Assembly (NCBI RefSeq): GCF_003206065.1
Contig: NZ_PZJQ01000002.1
Span: forward strand, 131,321 to 195,320
Length of the DNA stretch: 64,000 bases
From: Salinicola halimionae
Lineage (GTDB): Bacteria; Pseudomonadota; Gammaproteobacteria; Pseudomonadales; Halomonadaceae
Direction of reading: 5' to 3'
Below, one piece after another: positions 16,805 to 26,069 of this stretch. The position numbers were made by a program, and so were the translations under genes. The notes under the pieces were generated by a model. That model searched no databases, was not told the origin of the DNA, and worked only from the letters and a program-made list of their open reading frames with translations. Position 1 is the first letter of the stretch. Each line of letters opens with the position of its first letter.

Positions 16805-17476
16805 ATGACTCAGGACGATCTCAAGCGCGCCGTCGCCGCTGCAGCCCTCGACGACATCGATAATCTTTTGACGCCCGATGCGGTGATCGGCGTGGGAACG
16901 GGGTCCACGGCCAATCATTTCATCGATCTGCTGGCGGGACGCAAACATGATTTCCGTGGCGCGGTGGCGAGCTCGGAAGCCACCGCCGAACGCCTGAAAT
17001 CGCACGGTATCGACGTGCTCGAACTCAACTACGTCGGCACGGTGCCTGTCTACGTCGACGGCGCCGACGAGATCGATTCGAAACTGCGCATGATCAAGGG
17101 CGGTGGCGCGGCACTGACCCGCGAGAAGATCCTGGCGGCCTGCGCGGAGCGTTTCATCTGCATCGCCGATGCCAGCAAGCGTGTCGAGGTGCTGGGCGGC
17201 TTTCCGCTCCCGATCGAAGTGATTCCGATGGCGCGCTCGTATGTCGCCCGCGAGATGGTCAAGCTCGGCATTACGCCTGTTTACCGGGATGGCGTGCTCA
17301 CCGATAACGGCAACCGCATCCTCGACGGCTACGACAAGCTGTTCGACGAGCCGGAAGCGATGGAAGCGGCGCTGGACGCCATCGTCGGCGTGGTCACCAA
17401 CGGCCTGTTCGCGCGGCGTCCGGCCGACGTGCTGCTGCTCGGCGGCGACAATGGCGTCGAGCGCTTCACGCGTTGA
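16805..17476 (+). CDS. rpiA: Ribose-5-phosphate isomerase A
   Basis: Interconverts ribose 5-phosphate and ribulose 5-phosphate in the non-oxidative pentose phosphate pathway. The 223-aa protein carries the signature motifs GVGTGST (29-35, phosphate binding), DGADE (85-89, catalytic Asp) and [11 protein letters not shown] (98-108, catalytic Glu/Lys). ATG 16805 starts the conserved [11 protein letters not shown]; a longer open frame upstream is not conserved and would overlap the ilvA promoter region. It converges with the ldhA-like gene with only 9 bp between stop codons and no terminator between them. Confidence 0.96.
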   Translation: MTQDDLKRAVAAAALDDIDNLLTPDAVIGVGTGSTANHFIDLLAGRKHDFRGAVASSEATAERLKSHGIDVLELNYVGTVPVYVDGADEIDSKLRMIKGGGAALTREKILAACAERFICIADASKRVEVLGGFPLPIEVIPMARSYVAREMVKLGITPVYRDGVLTDNGNRILDGYDKLFDEPEAMEAALDAIVGVVTNGLFARRPADVLLLGGDNGVERFTR

Positions 17477-17485
17477 GGCAAAGCG

Positions 17486-18478
17486 CTACAACCGATTGGG
17501 GCACTCCAGATCGTTGGCAAACGCCACTAGATTCGCGCAGGTCACCTGCGCGATCTCCTGCAGCGCCTCGACCGTGAAGAAACCTTGATGGCCTGTGATC
17601 AGCACGTTGGGGAAGCTCGTCAGGCGGGCGAAGATATCGTCATCGATGATCTCGGCCGAGTGATCGCGGAAGAACAACTCGCTCTCTTGCTCATAGACAT
17701 CGATTGCCAATGCCCCCAATTGTCGCGACTTGAGCGCAGCGATCACGGCAGGCGTGTCGATCAGTGCACCGCGCGACGTATTGACCAGCATCGCGCCGGG
17801 TTTCATGGCCGCCAGCGTTTCGGCATCGATCATGTGATGCGTCTGCTCGGTCAGCGGGCAGTGCAGCGAGACGATATCGGACCGAGCCAGTAACGCCTCC
17901 AGCGGCACCACTTCCCCGTACGCAAGGAACGTGTCACTGGGATAGGGATCGTAGCCCAACACCTCGCAGCCGAGCCCCTTCAGAATGCGCGCCATGCAAA
18001 GACCGATCCGCCCGGTACCGATCACCCCGGCCGTCTTGCCATGAAGCGTTACTCCCAATAGCCCATCGAGGGCGAAATTGCCCTCGCGTACGCGATTGAA
18101 TGCGCGATGCGTCTTGCGATTCAGGGTCATGATCATCGCCAGCGCGTGCTCCGCCACGGCTTCCGGCGAGTAGGCCGGCACACGTGCCACGAACAGACCA
18201 AGCCGATGGGCGGTCTCGAGATCGATATTGTTGAAGCCGGCACAACGCAGCACGATTGCGCGGATATCCATTGCCGCCAGTGCCTCGAGCACTTCAGCGT
18301 CGAGGCAGTCGTTGACGAACACGCAGATGGCATCGCTGCCTTCGGCCAGCGTCACGGTACCGGTATCGAGGCTGGCTGTCTGATAGATCCACTCGAGACC
18401 GGCATCGGCCCGGGATTCGACGAGCTCGTCGAAAAAGCGGCGATCGTAGGGTTGGGCGCTGTAGACGGTGATTCTCAT
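17486..18478 (-). CDS. ldhA: D-lactate dehydrogenase (2-hydroxyacid dehydrogenase family)
   Basis: NAD-dependent D-2-hydroxyacid dehydrogenase of 330 aa, closest in layout to fermentative LdhA (329 aa in E. coli), reducing pyruvate to D-lactate. Visible features are the N-terminal RITVYSAQPYDRRFF, the NAD motif GVIGTGRIG (about 150), NTSRGALID with the catalytic Arg (about 235), a Glu about 25 residues later in DVYEQESE, and the catalytic His in TGHQGFFT (about 295). I use the ATG at 18478, which fits the family N-terminus; an ATG six codons earlier is possible. No clear ribosome site precedes either. It converges on rpiA. Confidence 0.88.
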   Translation of the reverse strand: MRITVYSAQPYDRRFFDELVESRADAGLEWIYQTASLDTGTVTLAEGSDAICVFVNDCLDAEVLEALAAMDIRAIVLRCAGFNNIDLETAHRLGLFVARVPAYSPEAVAEHALAMIMTLNRKTHRAFNRVREGNFALDGLLGVTLHGKTAGVIGTGRIGLCMARILKGLGCEVLGYDPYPSDTFLAYGEVVPLEALLARSDIVSLHCPLTEQTHHMIDAETLAAMKPGAMLVNTSRGALIDTPAVIAALKSRQLGALAIDVYEQESELFFRDHSAEIIDDDIFARLTSFPNVLITGHQGFFTVEALQEIAQVTCANLVAFANDLECPNRL

Positions 18479-18599
18479 GGTTGGCGTCGGGCGCATGACG
18501 TCACACTCGCAGCAAGAGGGCTCTTTCCCTAGGGTAGAGAATCTCCGAGCAGCCGCCAGAGACCGTTCGCCGCACCCAGGGCGGGCTCACCAAAGCCTG

Positions 18600-18682
18600 T
18601 TCGGACAAAATGCTCCGGGCGAAGCGCTTCGAGCGAGGCCCTACGAGCAGAATACTTCGGACAAAGTGTTCGAAGAAACGCT
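18600..18682. repeat. Imperfect direct repeat upstream of the deacetylase gene
   Basis: TTCGGACAAAATGCTC (from 18600) recurs as TTCGGACAAAGTGTTC (from 18656), and the similarity continues through GAAACGCT/GAAGCGCT. The spacing is 56 bp. It lies in the promoter region of the downstream gene and could be a regulatory site or a simple duplication. Confidence 0.45.
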
Positions 18683-18717
18683 AAGAAACAGGATTCAGAC
18701 TAATCCAGGAAGATGCC

Positions 18718-19653
18718 GTGTCCCTGCCGATCATCCACCATCCTGGTTACAGCTGCGAGTGGCCCGAAGGACACCCGTTCCCGATGGCGAAATTCCGTGT
18801 CCTGCGGGAGCGATTGTCAGCGCTGGGCTTCGATGCCCGCGACGATGTTCGATGGATAACACCGAGCCCGGCAACCAGCGGGGCGTTACTCCGCACTCAC
18901 ACCGCGGACTATTTGCAGCGCTTCTATCTAGGTGAAGTCTTGACCACGCGACGTACGCCGAGCGGCTTCCCCTGGTCGCCGGCGCTGGTCGAGCGCACAT
19001 TGCTGGAAGTCGGCGGTACGTTGGCCACCGTGGAAGCGGCACTGGAGAGCGGTCTAGCACTCAATAGCGCCGGTGGCACTCATCATGCCTACGCCGATCG
19101 CGCCAGCGGCTACTGTCTGCTCAACGATCTGGCGGTCGCGGCACGTTATCTGCTGGCTCAGCATGGTCTCGAGCGCATTCTGGTCGTCGACTGCGACGTT
19201 CATCAGGGCGACGGCACCGCCTGGATTTTCCGCGATGAGCCGAGAGTCTTCACGCTCTCGCTCCATGGCGAGGCCAATTTCCCCTTCGAGAAGCGCCGAA
19301 GTGACCGCGACGTCGCGCTCCCGCGCGGCACGGGTGACAACGCCTATCTGGCGTGTCTCGCACGCGAGCTCGACCCAATCTTGACCGATTTTCGGCCGCA
19401 GTTCGTGTTCTTCGACGCCGGCGTCGATGTGCATGCCGATGATCGGCTAGGGCATTTTTCGCTGAGCACCGACGGGCTCTATCGTCGTGACGCCTTCGTG
19501 CTGGAGCGCTGTCGGCGGTTGGACGTTCCCGTCGCCGGCGTCATCGGTGGCGGCTACGATCGGGATCTCGAGGCGTTGGCGGATCGTCATGCTCAGTTGT
19601 TTCTCGCCGCGCTGGCGTTGCATTCCAGGTTCGGCCGCAAAGGTCCTGGTTAA
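18718..19653 (+). CDS. Histone-deacetylase-family (acetoin utilization/HDAC-like) hydrolase
   Basis: Zinc-dependent deacetylase-fold protein of 311 aa. Catalytic His pair His122-His123 lies in GGTHHAY, zinc ligands Asp160 and His162 in DCDVHQGDG, and the third Asp in FDAGVDVHADDRLG; the transition-state Tyr is probably in the late IGGGYDRD. Bacterial members act on acetylated proteins, polyamines or acetoin-related substrates, and the substrate here is unknown. Start codon is GTG at 18718 with CCAGGAAG eight bases upstream. It converges on the hxlR-type gene and has no partner on its strand. Confidence 0.88.
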   Translation: MSLPIIHHPGYSCEWPEGHPFPMAKFRVLRERLSALGFDARDDVRWITPSPATSGALLRTHTADYLQRFYLGEVLTTRRTPSGFPWSPALVERTLLEVGGTLATVEAALESGLALNSAGGTHHAYADRASGYCLLNDLAVAARYLLAQHGLERILVVDCDVHQGDGTAWIFRDEPRVFTLSLHGEANFPFEKRRSDRDVALPRGTGDNAYLACLARELDPILTDFRPQFVFFDAGVDVHADDRLGHFSLSTDGLYRRDAFVLERCRRLDVPVAGVIGGGYDRDLEALADRHAQLFLAALALHSRFGRKGPG

Positions 19654-19705
19654 GCGGCTAGCTGGCAGGAAGCATCGAAATACCCATTCATCACCGGCAA
19701 CGAGA

Positions 19706-20101
19706 TCACTTCTGCTCTCCGGAAGCCGTCGTGAAGGGTTTTCCCGCAGTTCCCTTGCTGCCGAACAGATCGATGTGTGCGTCGCCCCAGGCTTTCAGCG
19801 CCATCAGGATAGGTGTCAGCTCTCGACCGCGCGCCGTAAGGCTGTATTCCACCTTCGGCGGAACCTGCGCATGGACTTCGCGGTGGATCAGTCCATCGGC
19901 TTCCAGCTCTCGCAACTGGTGGGTCAACATGCGCGGGGTGATAGTGTTGATTCGTCGTCTTAGCTCGTTGAAACGCAGCGTTCCTTCCTCGAGCAGATAC
20001 CACAGCACGACGCATTTCCACTTGCCGCTGATGAGGCTGACCGCGGCTTCGACCGAACAGCCCGGCTGGCAGTCGAAACGCGAATAGTGAGTCTTGGCCA
20101 T
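19706..20101 (-). CDS. HxlR-family winged-helix transcriptional regulator
   Basis: A 131-aa DNA-binding protein of the HxlR/MarR-like family. The winged helix spans about residues 20-105 (SGKWKCVVLWYLLEEGTLRFNELRR then ITPRMLTHQLRELEADGLI). Two N-terminal cysteines, Cys11 and Cys15 in DCQPGCS, are in the position used by several HxlR regulators to sense electrophiles or oxidants. It is divergent from an oxidoreductase gene that it probably controls, with a candidate operator at 20105-20122 overlapping its own ribosome site. I use the ATG at 20101 (AAAGGATACCGTG upstream); a GTG one codon earlier is possible. Confidence 0.9.
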   Translation of the reverse strand: MAKTHYSRFDCQPGCSVEAAVSLISGKWKCVVLWYLLEEGTLRFNELRRRINTITPRMLTHQLRELEADGLIHREVHAQVPPKVEYSLTARGRELTPILMALKAWGDAHIDLFGSKGTAGKPFTTASGEQK

Positions 20102-20104
20102 CAC

Positions 20105-20122
20105 GGTATCCTTTTTGATACT
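20105..20122. promoter_or_regulatory. Candidate HxlR operator palindrome
   Basis: GGTATCCTTTTTGATACT contains the inverted repeat GTATC-N6-GATAC immediately upstream of the hxlR start and overlapping its ribosome-binding site. Palindromes of this size flank many hxlR genes. Autoregulation and control of the divergent oxidoreductase are inferred. Confidence 0.55.
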
Positions 20123-20214
20123 ACTGGCGTTTTTTGTGCGTATGAGCCATTGAAGCCCTTACTTTATGATCGGATAACGAGAGGCACAATCGTCAATCAA
20201 GAGGGAGAGTCGAA

Positions 20215-21228
20215 ATGAAAGCTGTCGCTTACGAGACGCCGGGCGAAATCCAGCGCGCGGATTCGCTGGTCGATATCGAACGCGAGATGCCCGCGCCCCA
20301 AGGCCGCGACCTGCTGGTCGAAATCAAGGCGATATCGGTCAATCCGGTCGACACCAAGATCCGCGCGCGCGCATCGCCAGAGCCGGGAGATTGGAAAGTG
20401 CTGGGCTGGGACGCGGCGGGCATCGTCAAGGCCGTTGGGGATGACGTCGACGGCTTCGAACCCGGCGACGAGGTTTGGTATGCCGGCGAACTCACCCGCC
20501 CCGGCACCAATAGCGAATATCATCTGGTGGACGAGCGGCTGGTCGGCCACAAGCCAAAGACGCTCGGGTTCGCCGAAGCCGCCGCTCTGCCGCTGACCAC
20601 GATAACCGCCTGGGAGATGCTGTTCGATCGGCTGGAGGTGAATCGTCCGGTCGTCGGCGCCGCCAACGCCATCCTCATCATCGGTGGCGCCGGTGGCGTC
20701 GGTTCGATCGCCATTCAACTGTTGCGTGCCCTGACCGACATGACCGTCATCGCCACCGCGTCACGCCCGGAGACCCGAGCCTGGGTCGAAAGCCTCGGCG
20801 CCCATGCGGTCATCGATCATAGCCAACCGCTCGCCGCTCAGATCGAACAGCTGGATCTGGGCGCGCCGGGGTTCGTGTTCTCCACCACCCAGAGCCAGCG
20901 CCACCAGGACGAAGTGGTCGAGTTGATGGCGCCGCAGGGTCGATACGGCCTGATCGATGATCCCGAAAACTTCGTCATCAACGATTTCAAGCGCAAGTGC
21001 CTCTCGGTTCACTGGGAGCTGATGTATACCCGCTCGCTGTTCCAGACCCCGGACATGGATGAACAGGGCGCATTGCTGAATCGCGTCGCCGGACTGATCG
21101 ACGACGGCCGAATCCGAACCACCCTGACCGAAACGATGGGACCGATCAACGCCGCCAATCTCAAGAAAGCGCACACTTTGATCGAGAGTGGTCGGGCCAG
21201 AGGCAAGGTCGTGCTGGAAGGGTTCTAG
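20215..21228 (+). CDS. Zinc-type alcohol dehydrogenase-like / quinone oxidoreductase (MDR superfamily)
   Basis: NADPH-dependent medium-chain reductase of 337 aa. The GroES-like domain (about 1-125, with SVNPVDTKIR and GWDAAGIVKAVG) is followed by a Rossmann fold with GGAGGVGSIAIQL near residue 162. The usual structural and catalytic zinc cysteines are not seen, so it probably belongs to the zinc-free quinone-reductase/YhdH-ZADH branch acting on quinones or enones. It begins with a clear GAGGGAGAGTCGAA ribosome site before ATG 20215 and is divergent from the HxlR regulator, suggesting induction by reactive electrophiles. Confidence 0.88.
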   Translation: MKAVAYETPGEIQRADSLVDIEREMPAPQGRDLLVEIKAISVNPVDTKIRARASPEPGDWKVLGWDAAGIVKAVGDDVDGFEPGDEVWYAGELTRPGTNSEYHLVDERLVGHKPKTLGFAEAAALPLTTITAWEMLFDRLEVNRPVVGAANAILIIGGAGGVGSIAIQLLRALTDMTVIATASRPETRAWVESLGAHAVIDHSQPLAAQIEQLDLGAPGFVFSTTQSQRHQDEVVELMAPQGRYGLIDDPENFVINDFKRKCLSVHWELMYTRSLFQTPDMDEQGALLNRVAGLIDDGRIRTTLTETMGPINAANLKKAHTLIESGRARGKVVLEGF

Positions 21229-21268
21229 GTTTTGTACGAAAAGTAGGTTCCGATCAAAAGCGACTCCC

Positions 21269-21295
21269 TGCCGCCGACCTGCCCGGTCGGCGGCA
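21269..21295. terminator. Hairpin between the oxidoreductase and waaA (probable convergent terminator)
   Basis: An 11-bp perfect stem (21269-21279 with 21285-21295) with a 5-nt loop between two convergent genes. It is followed by AGGGCTTTC on the plus strand and GGGAGTCGCTTTT on the minus strand, so U-tracts are weak. Confidence 0.6.
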
Positions 21296-21331
21296 AGGGC
21301 TTTCTGCAAGGGCCATCTGCAAGGGTCGTCT
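21293..21331. repeat. 13-bp tandem array abutting the waaA stop codon
   Basis: Three units, GCAAGGGCTTTCT, GCAAGGGCCATCT and GCAAGGGTCGTCT, are exactly in tandem at 21293, 21306 and 21319. The array ends one base from the waaA stop codon (21333-21335). Confidence 0.75.
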
Positions 21332-21332
21332 G

Positions 21333-22646
21333 TCAGTCCCGGGAGTCGCTCTCGGTGGTTGCCGCCAGCTGCGCGCTGATCGCTCGGCGAGTCCGGACGA
21401 GTGCGCCACGATTGGCGGCAACCACCGCCCGCCCCGCTTCACCCAACCGATGACGGCGCTCGTCGTCGCTCAGCAATGCCACGAGAGCCTCGCCCAGCGC
21501 CTGGCCGTCTTCGACCTCGACCCGTGTGTCGCTCTGCGCCAGGGTATCGGCGATCTCGCGCAAGTTATCCAGATACGGGCCGCTGACCACCGCGACACCC
21601 AGCGCCGCCGGTTCGAGCAGATTGTGCCCGCCGATCGGTACCAGCGAGCCGCCGACGAAAGCGACATCGGCACAGCCGTAGAGCGTCATCAGATCGCCCA
21701 TGGTATCGCCCAGCAGCAGTGTCGTGGTGGCGGTGAGCGTCGGCCCGGCACTCAGGCGCCGAACCTGCTCGCCGACCTCGAGGCAGTAAGCGTTCACTTC
21801 GTCGAAGCGCTGCGGATGACGCGGCACCAGAATCAGCAGCGCCTCGGGAAAACGACGCTTGAGGAAGGCATGCGCGGCCAGGACCTGCTCATCCTCGCCG
21901 GGATGAGTAGAGCCCGCAATCCAGACCGGCCGCTCCCCCCAGCTCTCCCGTAGCCGCCGACTGGCCTCACGCGTGGCTTCGTCGACGTCGAGATCGAACT
22001 TCAGCGCTCCGGTCACGGCCACTCGCGACGGCAAAGCCCCGAGCGCCAGGAAGCGTTCACTATCGACAGTGGATTTGGCACCGATCCAGGCGATCGTCTC
22101 GAGCATGCCCCGACTCAACGCCCCGAAGCGTTGATAGAGGCGGAACGCGCCAGCACTCAGGCGCCCATTGGCGACCACCACCGGCACGTTTCGTTGGCGA
22201 CAGACTTCAAGCAAGTTGGGCCAGAGTTCGGTCTCGGCGATGATCGCCAGACGCGGATCCAGCCGCTTGATGAATCGACGCGCGCTACCGGGGAAATCCA
22301 GCGGCAGGAAATGGTGGGAAACACGCTCGCCGAAGGTCTGGCGCACGCGCTCGGCGCCGGTGGCAGTCATGGTGGTGATGACGAGATCGTGATCGGGGTG
22401 GTCGTCGAGCAATGCCCGAATCAATGGCGTTGCCGTGACGACTTCTCCTACCGAGGCCGCGTGTAGCCAGAGTCGTGGACGATCGCCAATGATCGAGATG
22501 AAGCCGAGTCGCTCGCGACGCGGGTGAGTAGGTGCCCACTCACGCCACACCTGCCACCAGATAAGGGGAGACAACAGATAGATCGTCAGTGAATAGAGCC
22601 AGCGCGCGAGTCGCGGCGACACTTGGAGCCGAGAGCGCATCGGCAA
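21333..22646 (-). CDS. waaA: 3-deoxy-D-manno-octulosonic acid (Kdo) transferase
   Basis: Transfers Kdo from CMP-Kdo to lipid A precursor at the inner membrane (GT30). The 437-aa protein has an N-terminal membrane anchor (about 13-33), the acceptor-domain motif HAASVGEV with the catalytic Glu (near 64), WIAGSTHPGEDE and the donor-site motif GSLVPIGGHNLLEPAALG. Its ATG (22646) abuts the hldE stop, so opsX-like, hldE and waaA form one operon. A short tandem array directly follows the stop codon. Whether it adds one or two Kdo residues cannot be told from sequence alone; a downstream Kdo kinase suggests a single phosphorylated Kdo. Confidence 0.95.
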   Translation of the reverse strand: MPMRSRLQVSPRLARWLYSLTIYLLSPLIWWQVWREWAPTHPRRERLGFISIIGDRPRLWLHAASVGEVVTATPLIRALLDDHPDHDLVITTMTATGAERVRQTFGERVSHHFLPLDFPGSARRFIKRLDPRLAIIAETELWPNLLEVCRQRNVPVVVANGRLSAGAFRLYQRFGALSRGMLETIAWIGAKSTVDSERFLALGALPSRVAVTGALKFDLDVDEATREASRRLRESWGERPVWIAGSTHPGEDEQVLAAHAFLKRRFPEALLILVPRHPQRFDEVNAYCLEVGEQVRRLSAGPTLTATTTLLLGDTMGDLMTLYGCADVAFVGGSLVPIGGHNLLEPAALGVAVVSGPYLDNLREIADTLAQSDTRVEVEDGQALGEALVALLSDDERRHRLGEAGRAVVAANRGALVRTRRAISAQLAATTESDSRD

Positions 22647-24077
22647 TCAGCGCTCACGATCGAGAATGGTGTCGATCATGGTGGTGGTCGACACGCCATC
22701 CTCGAAGCCCAGCACCAGAACCTCGCCACCGTTGCCGATGACCGCCTCGCCACCGGCGATATCCTCGGGCCGGTAGTCGCCGCCCTTGACCAGCCGATCA
22801 GGCAGCACCGCCTCGATCAGCCGTGCCGGCGTATCCTCGCGGAAAGGGACGACCCAATCCACCGCGGCCAACCCCGCCAGCACCTGTGCCCGACGCGCCA
22901 GGGTGTTGATGGGCCGTTTGGGCCCCTTGAGCCGCGCCACCGAGGCGTCGTCGTTGACCGCAACGATCAGCCGGTCGCCGAGCCGCTTCGCCTGTTCGAG
23001 ATAAGCCACATGTCCGGCGTGCAGGATGTCAAAGCAGCCGTTGGTCATGACCACACGCTCGCCCCGTGCCTGGGCTGCGCGCACGGCACCGATGAGCGAC
23101 ACTTCCTCGATGACGCCGTACTCGGCCAGACTGTCGCCATGAAGCGCGGTATAGAGCTCCGCCACGGAGAGTACGGCGGTGCCGGGCTTGGCCACTACCA
23201 GTCCGGCGGCCAGATTGGCGAGCATCACTGCCTCGCCGAAACCATGGCCGGCCGCCAGCGCCAGACCCAGCACCCCGATCACGGTATCGCCGGCGCCAGT
23301 CACGTCGAAGACTTCGCGGGCATGCGTCGGTAGATGCAGCGGCGCATGACCTTCACGAATCAACGTCATGCCACGCTCGCTGCGCGTGATCAGCAAGGCT
23401 TCGAGCTCGAGACTCGCCCGTAACTGCTCGCCCTTGTCGGCCAGCTGCGCGTCGTCGGCGCAGGGCCCGACGATCGCCTCGAATTCGGTCAGATTGGGGG
23501 TGATCACGCTGGCACCACGGTAGCGGCTGAAATCGCTTCCCTTGGGGTCGACCAGCACCCGCTTGCCGGCGGCGCGGGCAGTCGCGATCAACGTCTCGAC
23601 CCGATTGAGACTTCCCTTGCCATAGTCGGACAGAATCACCACATCCGCATCACTCAGCGCCGCTGCCACCTTCTCGATCAGCGGCGCGGTGTCGACGTTC
23701 CACAGCGATGATTCGAAATCGAGACGGATCAGCTGCTGGTTGCGACTCATGACACGCAATTTAGTGATCGTGGGCACATCGCCGCTGCGCTGGAAGTAAG
23801 CACTCACGCTGGCGGCTTCCAGCGCACGTTCCAGATGGCCGGCGTTATCGTCATCGCCGACGACGCCGGCTAGGCTTGCTCGCCCACCCAGCGAGGCAAT
23901 ATTGAGTGCCACGTTGGCCGCCCCGCCGGGGCGATCATCGGCGTCTTCCACCTTGACCACCGGCACCGGGGCCTCCGGTGAAATGCGCGATGTGCCGCCA
24001 TGCCAGTAACGATCCAGCATGACATCGCCAACCACCAGCAGACGGGCATGCTCCAGTTGCGAAAGGTCGACTTTCAT
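22647..24077 (-). CDS. hldE: Bifunctional D-glycero-beta-D-manno-heptose-7-phosphate kinase / heptose 1-phosphate adenylyltransferase
   Basis: Performs two steps of ADP-heptose synthesis for the LPS core: phosphorylation of heptose 7-phosphate and adenylylation of heptose 1-phosphate. The 476-aa fusion has an N-terminal PfkB/ribokinase domain (about 1-315, with DVTGAGDTV near 260 as the catalytic anion hole) and a C-terminal cytidylyltransferase-like domain (about 340-476, with [17 protein letters not shown] near 353). It overlaps the upstream glycosyltransferase gene by four bases and abuts waaA, so translation is probably coupled. Length equals E. coli HldE (477 aa). Confidence 0.97.
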   Translation of the reverse strand: MKVDLSQLEHARLLVVGDVMLDRYWHGGTSRISPEAPVPVVKVEDADDRPGGAANVALNIASLGGRASLAGVVGDDDNAGHLERALEAASVSAYFQRSGDVPTITKLRVMSRNQQLIRLDFESSLWNVDTAPLIEKVAAALSDADVVILSDYGKGSLNRVETLIATARAAGKRVLVDPKGSDFSRYRGASVITPNLTEFEAIVGPCADDAQLADKGEQLRASLELEALLITRSERGMTLIREGHAPLHLPTHAREVFDVTGAGDTVIGVLGLALAAGHGFGEAVMLANLAAGLVVAKPGTAVLSVAELYTALHGDSLAEYGVIEEVSLIGAVRAAQARGERVVMTNGCFDILHAGHVAYLEQAKRLGDRLIVAVNDDASVARLKGPKRPINTLARRAQVLAGLAAVDWVVPFREDTPARLIEAVLPDRLVKGGDYRPEDIAGGEAVIGNGGEVLVLGFEDGVSTTTMIDTILDRER

Positions 24078-25174
24078 CCTCGTGACTCCAGCGCGTCGCC
24101 GTCGACGGATGCAGCGGTATCGGCCAGTAGCCGATCCAGGTGCTCGACCACGTCGTCCAGCGTGATCAGGGCCATGGCATCGGCGTGGCGGACCCGTGTG
24201 CCCCAGTTGACGGCCTCGACGGATTTATTCAGGTAGCGGCGTACGGCGTCAGGGTAGCGATTGACGACATGATCGCGCCAGCAGTATGGCGCCGCGCGAT
24301 CCGGGTTGGTGGTCGCATAGAGCCCCAGCGTCGGCGTTCCCAGCGCATTGGCCATGTGGACCGGGCCGGAATCCGGCGCGATCACCACACGGGCGCGCCC
24401 CAGCAGGGCCAGCAAGCCCTTGAGCGACGTCCGGCCAATGGCGTCGATGATCTCGACGTTCGGACACAGCCGCCGAATCTGTTCACCCATGTCACGTTCC
24501 TGAGGGCTACCCCCGCCGCTCATCACGGTTCTCAGCCCATGACGCTGCCAGGCATGTTCGATGACAGCCGCATAGCCCTCAGCCGACCAGTTGCGAAAAT
24601 TGCGCAGGCGCGGATTGGCGCACGGGCTGATGACCAGATAGGGCTGGTCGCCGGTCAAATGGCGAGCCTCTTCATAAGCCGCATCGGGCACCGGCAACGA
24701 CCAGTCGAGACGCGTATCCTCGACGCCCAGCAAACGCGCGAAGTCCATGAAGGATTCGAGCACGTGCGCCCGCGGATGTGGCGCCAGCTGGCGATGCGTG
24801 AACCAGTGCTGCCAGTCCTTGGCCCGCGCCTTGTCGTAGCCCACGCGCACGCCGCATTTGAGCCCCAACGACAGCACGCTGGCGCGCAGCGCCTGTTGCA
24901 TGTGCAGCAGGACGTCGAAGCGGGTGTCCTTGAATTGGCGCCAGATCTCGCGCATGCCGGCAAAACCGGTGGCCTTGTCGTAGATCACCAAATCGACGCC
25001 ATCGAGCCCGCTCAGCAGGCTGTATTCGGCCTTGCCGACGATCCAGGTGATACGTGCTTCGGGCCACTGGCGCTGCAGCGCGCGCACCGTAGGCACCAGA
25101 TTGCAGACGTCGCCCAGCGCGGAAAGGCGCAGGATGCCGATGTGTCGCGGGCGCTCTGGCAGAGATTGCTTCAT
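24074..25174 (-). CDS. ADP-heptose:LPS heptosyltransferase, OpsX/WaaC type (GT9)
   Basis: Glycosyltransferase family 9 enzyme of about 366 aa that adds heptose to the Kdo region of lipid A-Kdo. The N-terminal [20 protein letters not shown], the [15 protein letters not shown] segment, and the C-terminal donor site [28 protein letters not shown] are visible. The layout resembles Haemophilus OpsX (heptosyltransferase I acting on phosphorylated Kdo) more than E. coli WaaC; this is my recollection of the family, not a search. I use the ATG at 25174; 12 more codons are open upstream. First gene of the operon with hldE and waaA. Confidence 0.82.
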   Translation of the reverse strand: MKQSLPERPRHIGILRLSALGDVCNLVPTVRALQRQWPEARITWIVGKAEYSLLSGLDGVDLVIYDKATGFAGMREIWRQFKDTRFDVLLHMQQALRASVLSLGLKCGVRVGYDKARAKDWQHWFTHRQLAPHPRAHVLESFMDFARLLGVEDTRLDWSLPVPDAAYEEARHLTGDQPYLVISPCANPRLRNFRNWSAEGYAAVIEHAWQRHGLRTVMSGGGSPQERDMGEQIRRLCPNVEIIDAIGRTSLKGLLALLGRARVVIAPDSGPVHMANALGTPTLGLYATTNPDRAAPYCWRDHVVNRYPDAVRRYLNKSVEAVNWGTRVRHADAMALITLDDVVEHLDRLLADTAASVDGDALESRG

Positions 25175-25323
25175 GGGCTTGGATGAATTCCCACAGGATA
25201 AAACGGGCATTCTAGCGGAAGCGAGGGTGGAATGCGTCCCGCGCCTCGGTCATCAGCTTATCGACATGAGAGAGTCGGACCATTCAAGACTAAAGGCAGT
25301 CGATATCCCTCCATTGACCCAAA

Positions 25324-25959
25324 CTACCTTGCCTGCTTTTTGGGATATACCGGGATCGTTTCGAAATTCAGCCGCGCTGTCGCTTGGCGCTCGAACTTCC
25401 ATGCATGGCCATACCACTGTCGACCACCGCCGCCTTCAGTAAAACCAATCAACGAGACGGTAAAGTCCAGTTCAAGCGCCGCTTTTAGATCCATTAGTAG
25501 CGCTATCATATAAAAACCCGTGGAAGCACCGCCTCGATCCGGCAGATCATCGAAAGGATAGTCCTCCAGTAGAGAAAGATTTCTAGTCATAGGAATAAAA
25601 TGTATGTTCCCTTTCTCGATGGATCCAACATCCCCATCCAGAAGAAATGTTTCAGTATCTCTAGCCAGCTTTTTAAAGACTCGAATCCGTAATTTATGGG
25701 GAAATCCAAAAAAACTCTGTTTCCGAATGCCGTATCTATGCACAAAACAATGATTCGCTTTCAGGGGAAGCTTGTACAGCTGGCGGCATTTATTAAAGCT
25801 AAAAATCAAACAGTCTGAAGTAATTGCCGCTTGGCGAATATGCTTTTGTGTTATGTTGGGATTGCTAGCTACCAGCACTACTCTTGTTGTCTCTTTGAGC
25901 TTATGTAACAAGCTCCCGGGGGCTATGGAGAGTGCTGTCGGGTCTTCCATCATTTTCAT
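25324..25959 (-). CDS. Unrecognised protein, possible GT29-like (sialyltransferase-fold) glycosyltransferase; A/T-rich
   Basis: A 211-aa protein inside the LPS island that I cannot place firmly. It reads VVLVASNPNITQKHIR (about 28), SDCLIFSFNKC (about 48), then GGASTGFYMIALLMDLKA (about 146) and SLIGFTEGGGG followed by HAWKFERQA near the C-terminus. The order SNP, FxFN, STGF and GF...H...E recalls the small-motif pattern of GT29-type sialyltransferases, but this is weak. The gene and the flanking 25960-26060 are visibly A/T-rich with codons unlike the neighbours, which points to horizontal acquisition. No clear ribosome site precedes ATG 25959. A function in outer-core decoration is inferred only from position. 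Confidence 0.6.
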   Translation of the reverse strand: MKMMEDPTALSIAPGSLLHKLKETTRVVLVASNPNITQKHIRQAAITSDCLIFSFNKCRQLYKLPLKANHCFVHRYGIRKQSFFGFPHKLRIRVFKKLARDTETFLLDGDVGSIEKGNIHFIPMTRNLSLLEDYPFDDLPDRGGASTGFYMIALLMDLKAALELDFTVSLIGFTEGGGGRQWYGHAWKFERQATARLNFETIPVYPKKQAR

Positions 25960-26069
25960 AGATTATTCAGCTTTTTTCTGGGTTCACAGAACAACCGCAG
26001 CATCTTCCCATGCGATAGTGGTATGCAGCGGAAAGATGCAGTGTCAGCTCAAGACCGAGAATGGGTGCG

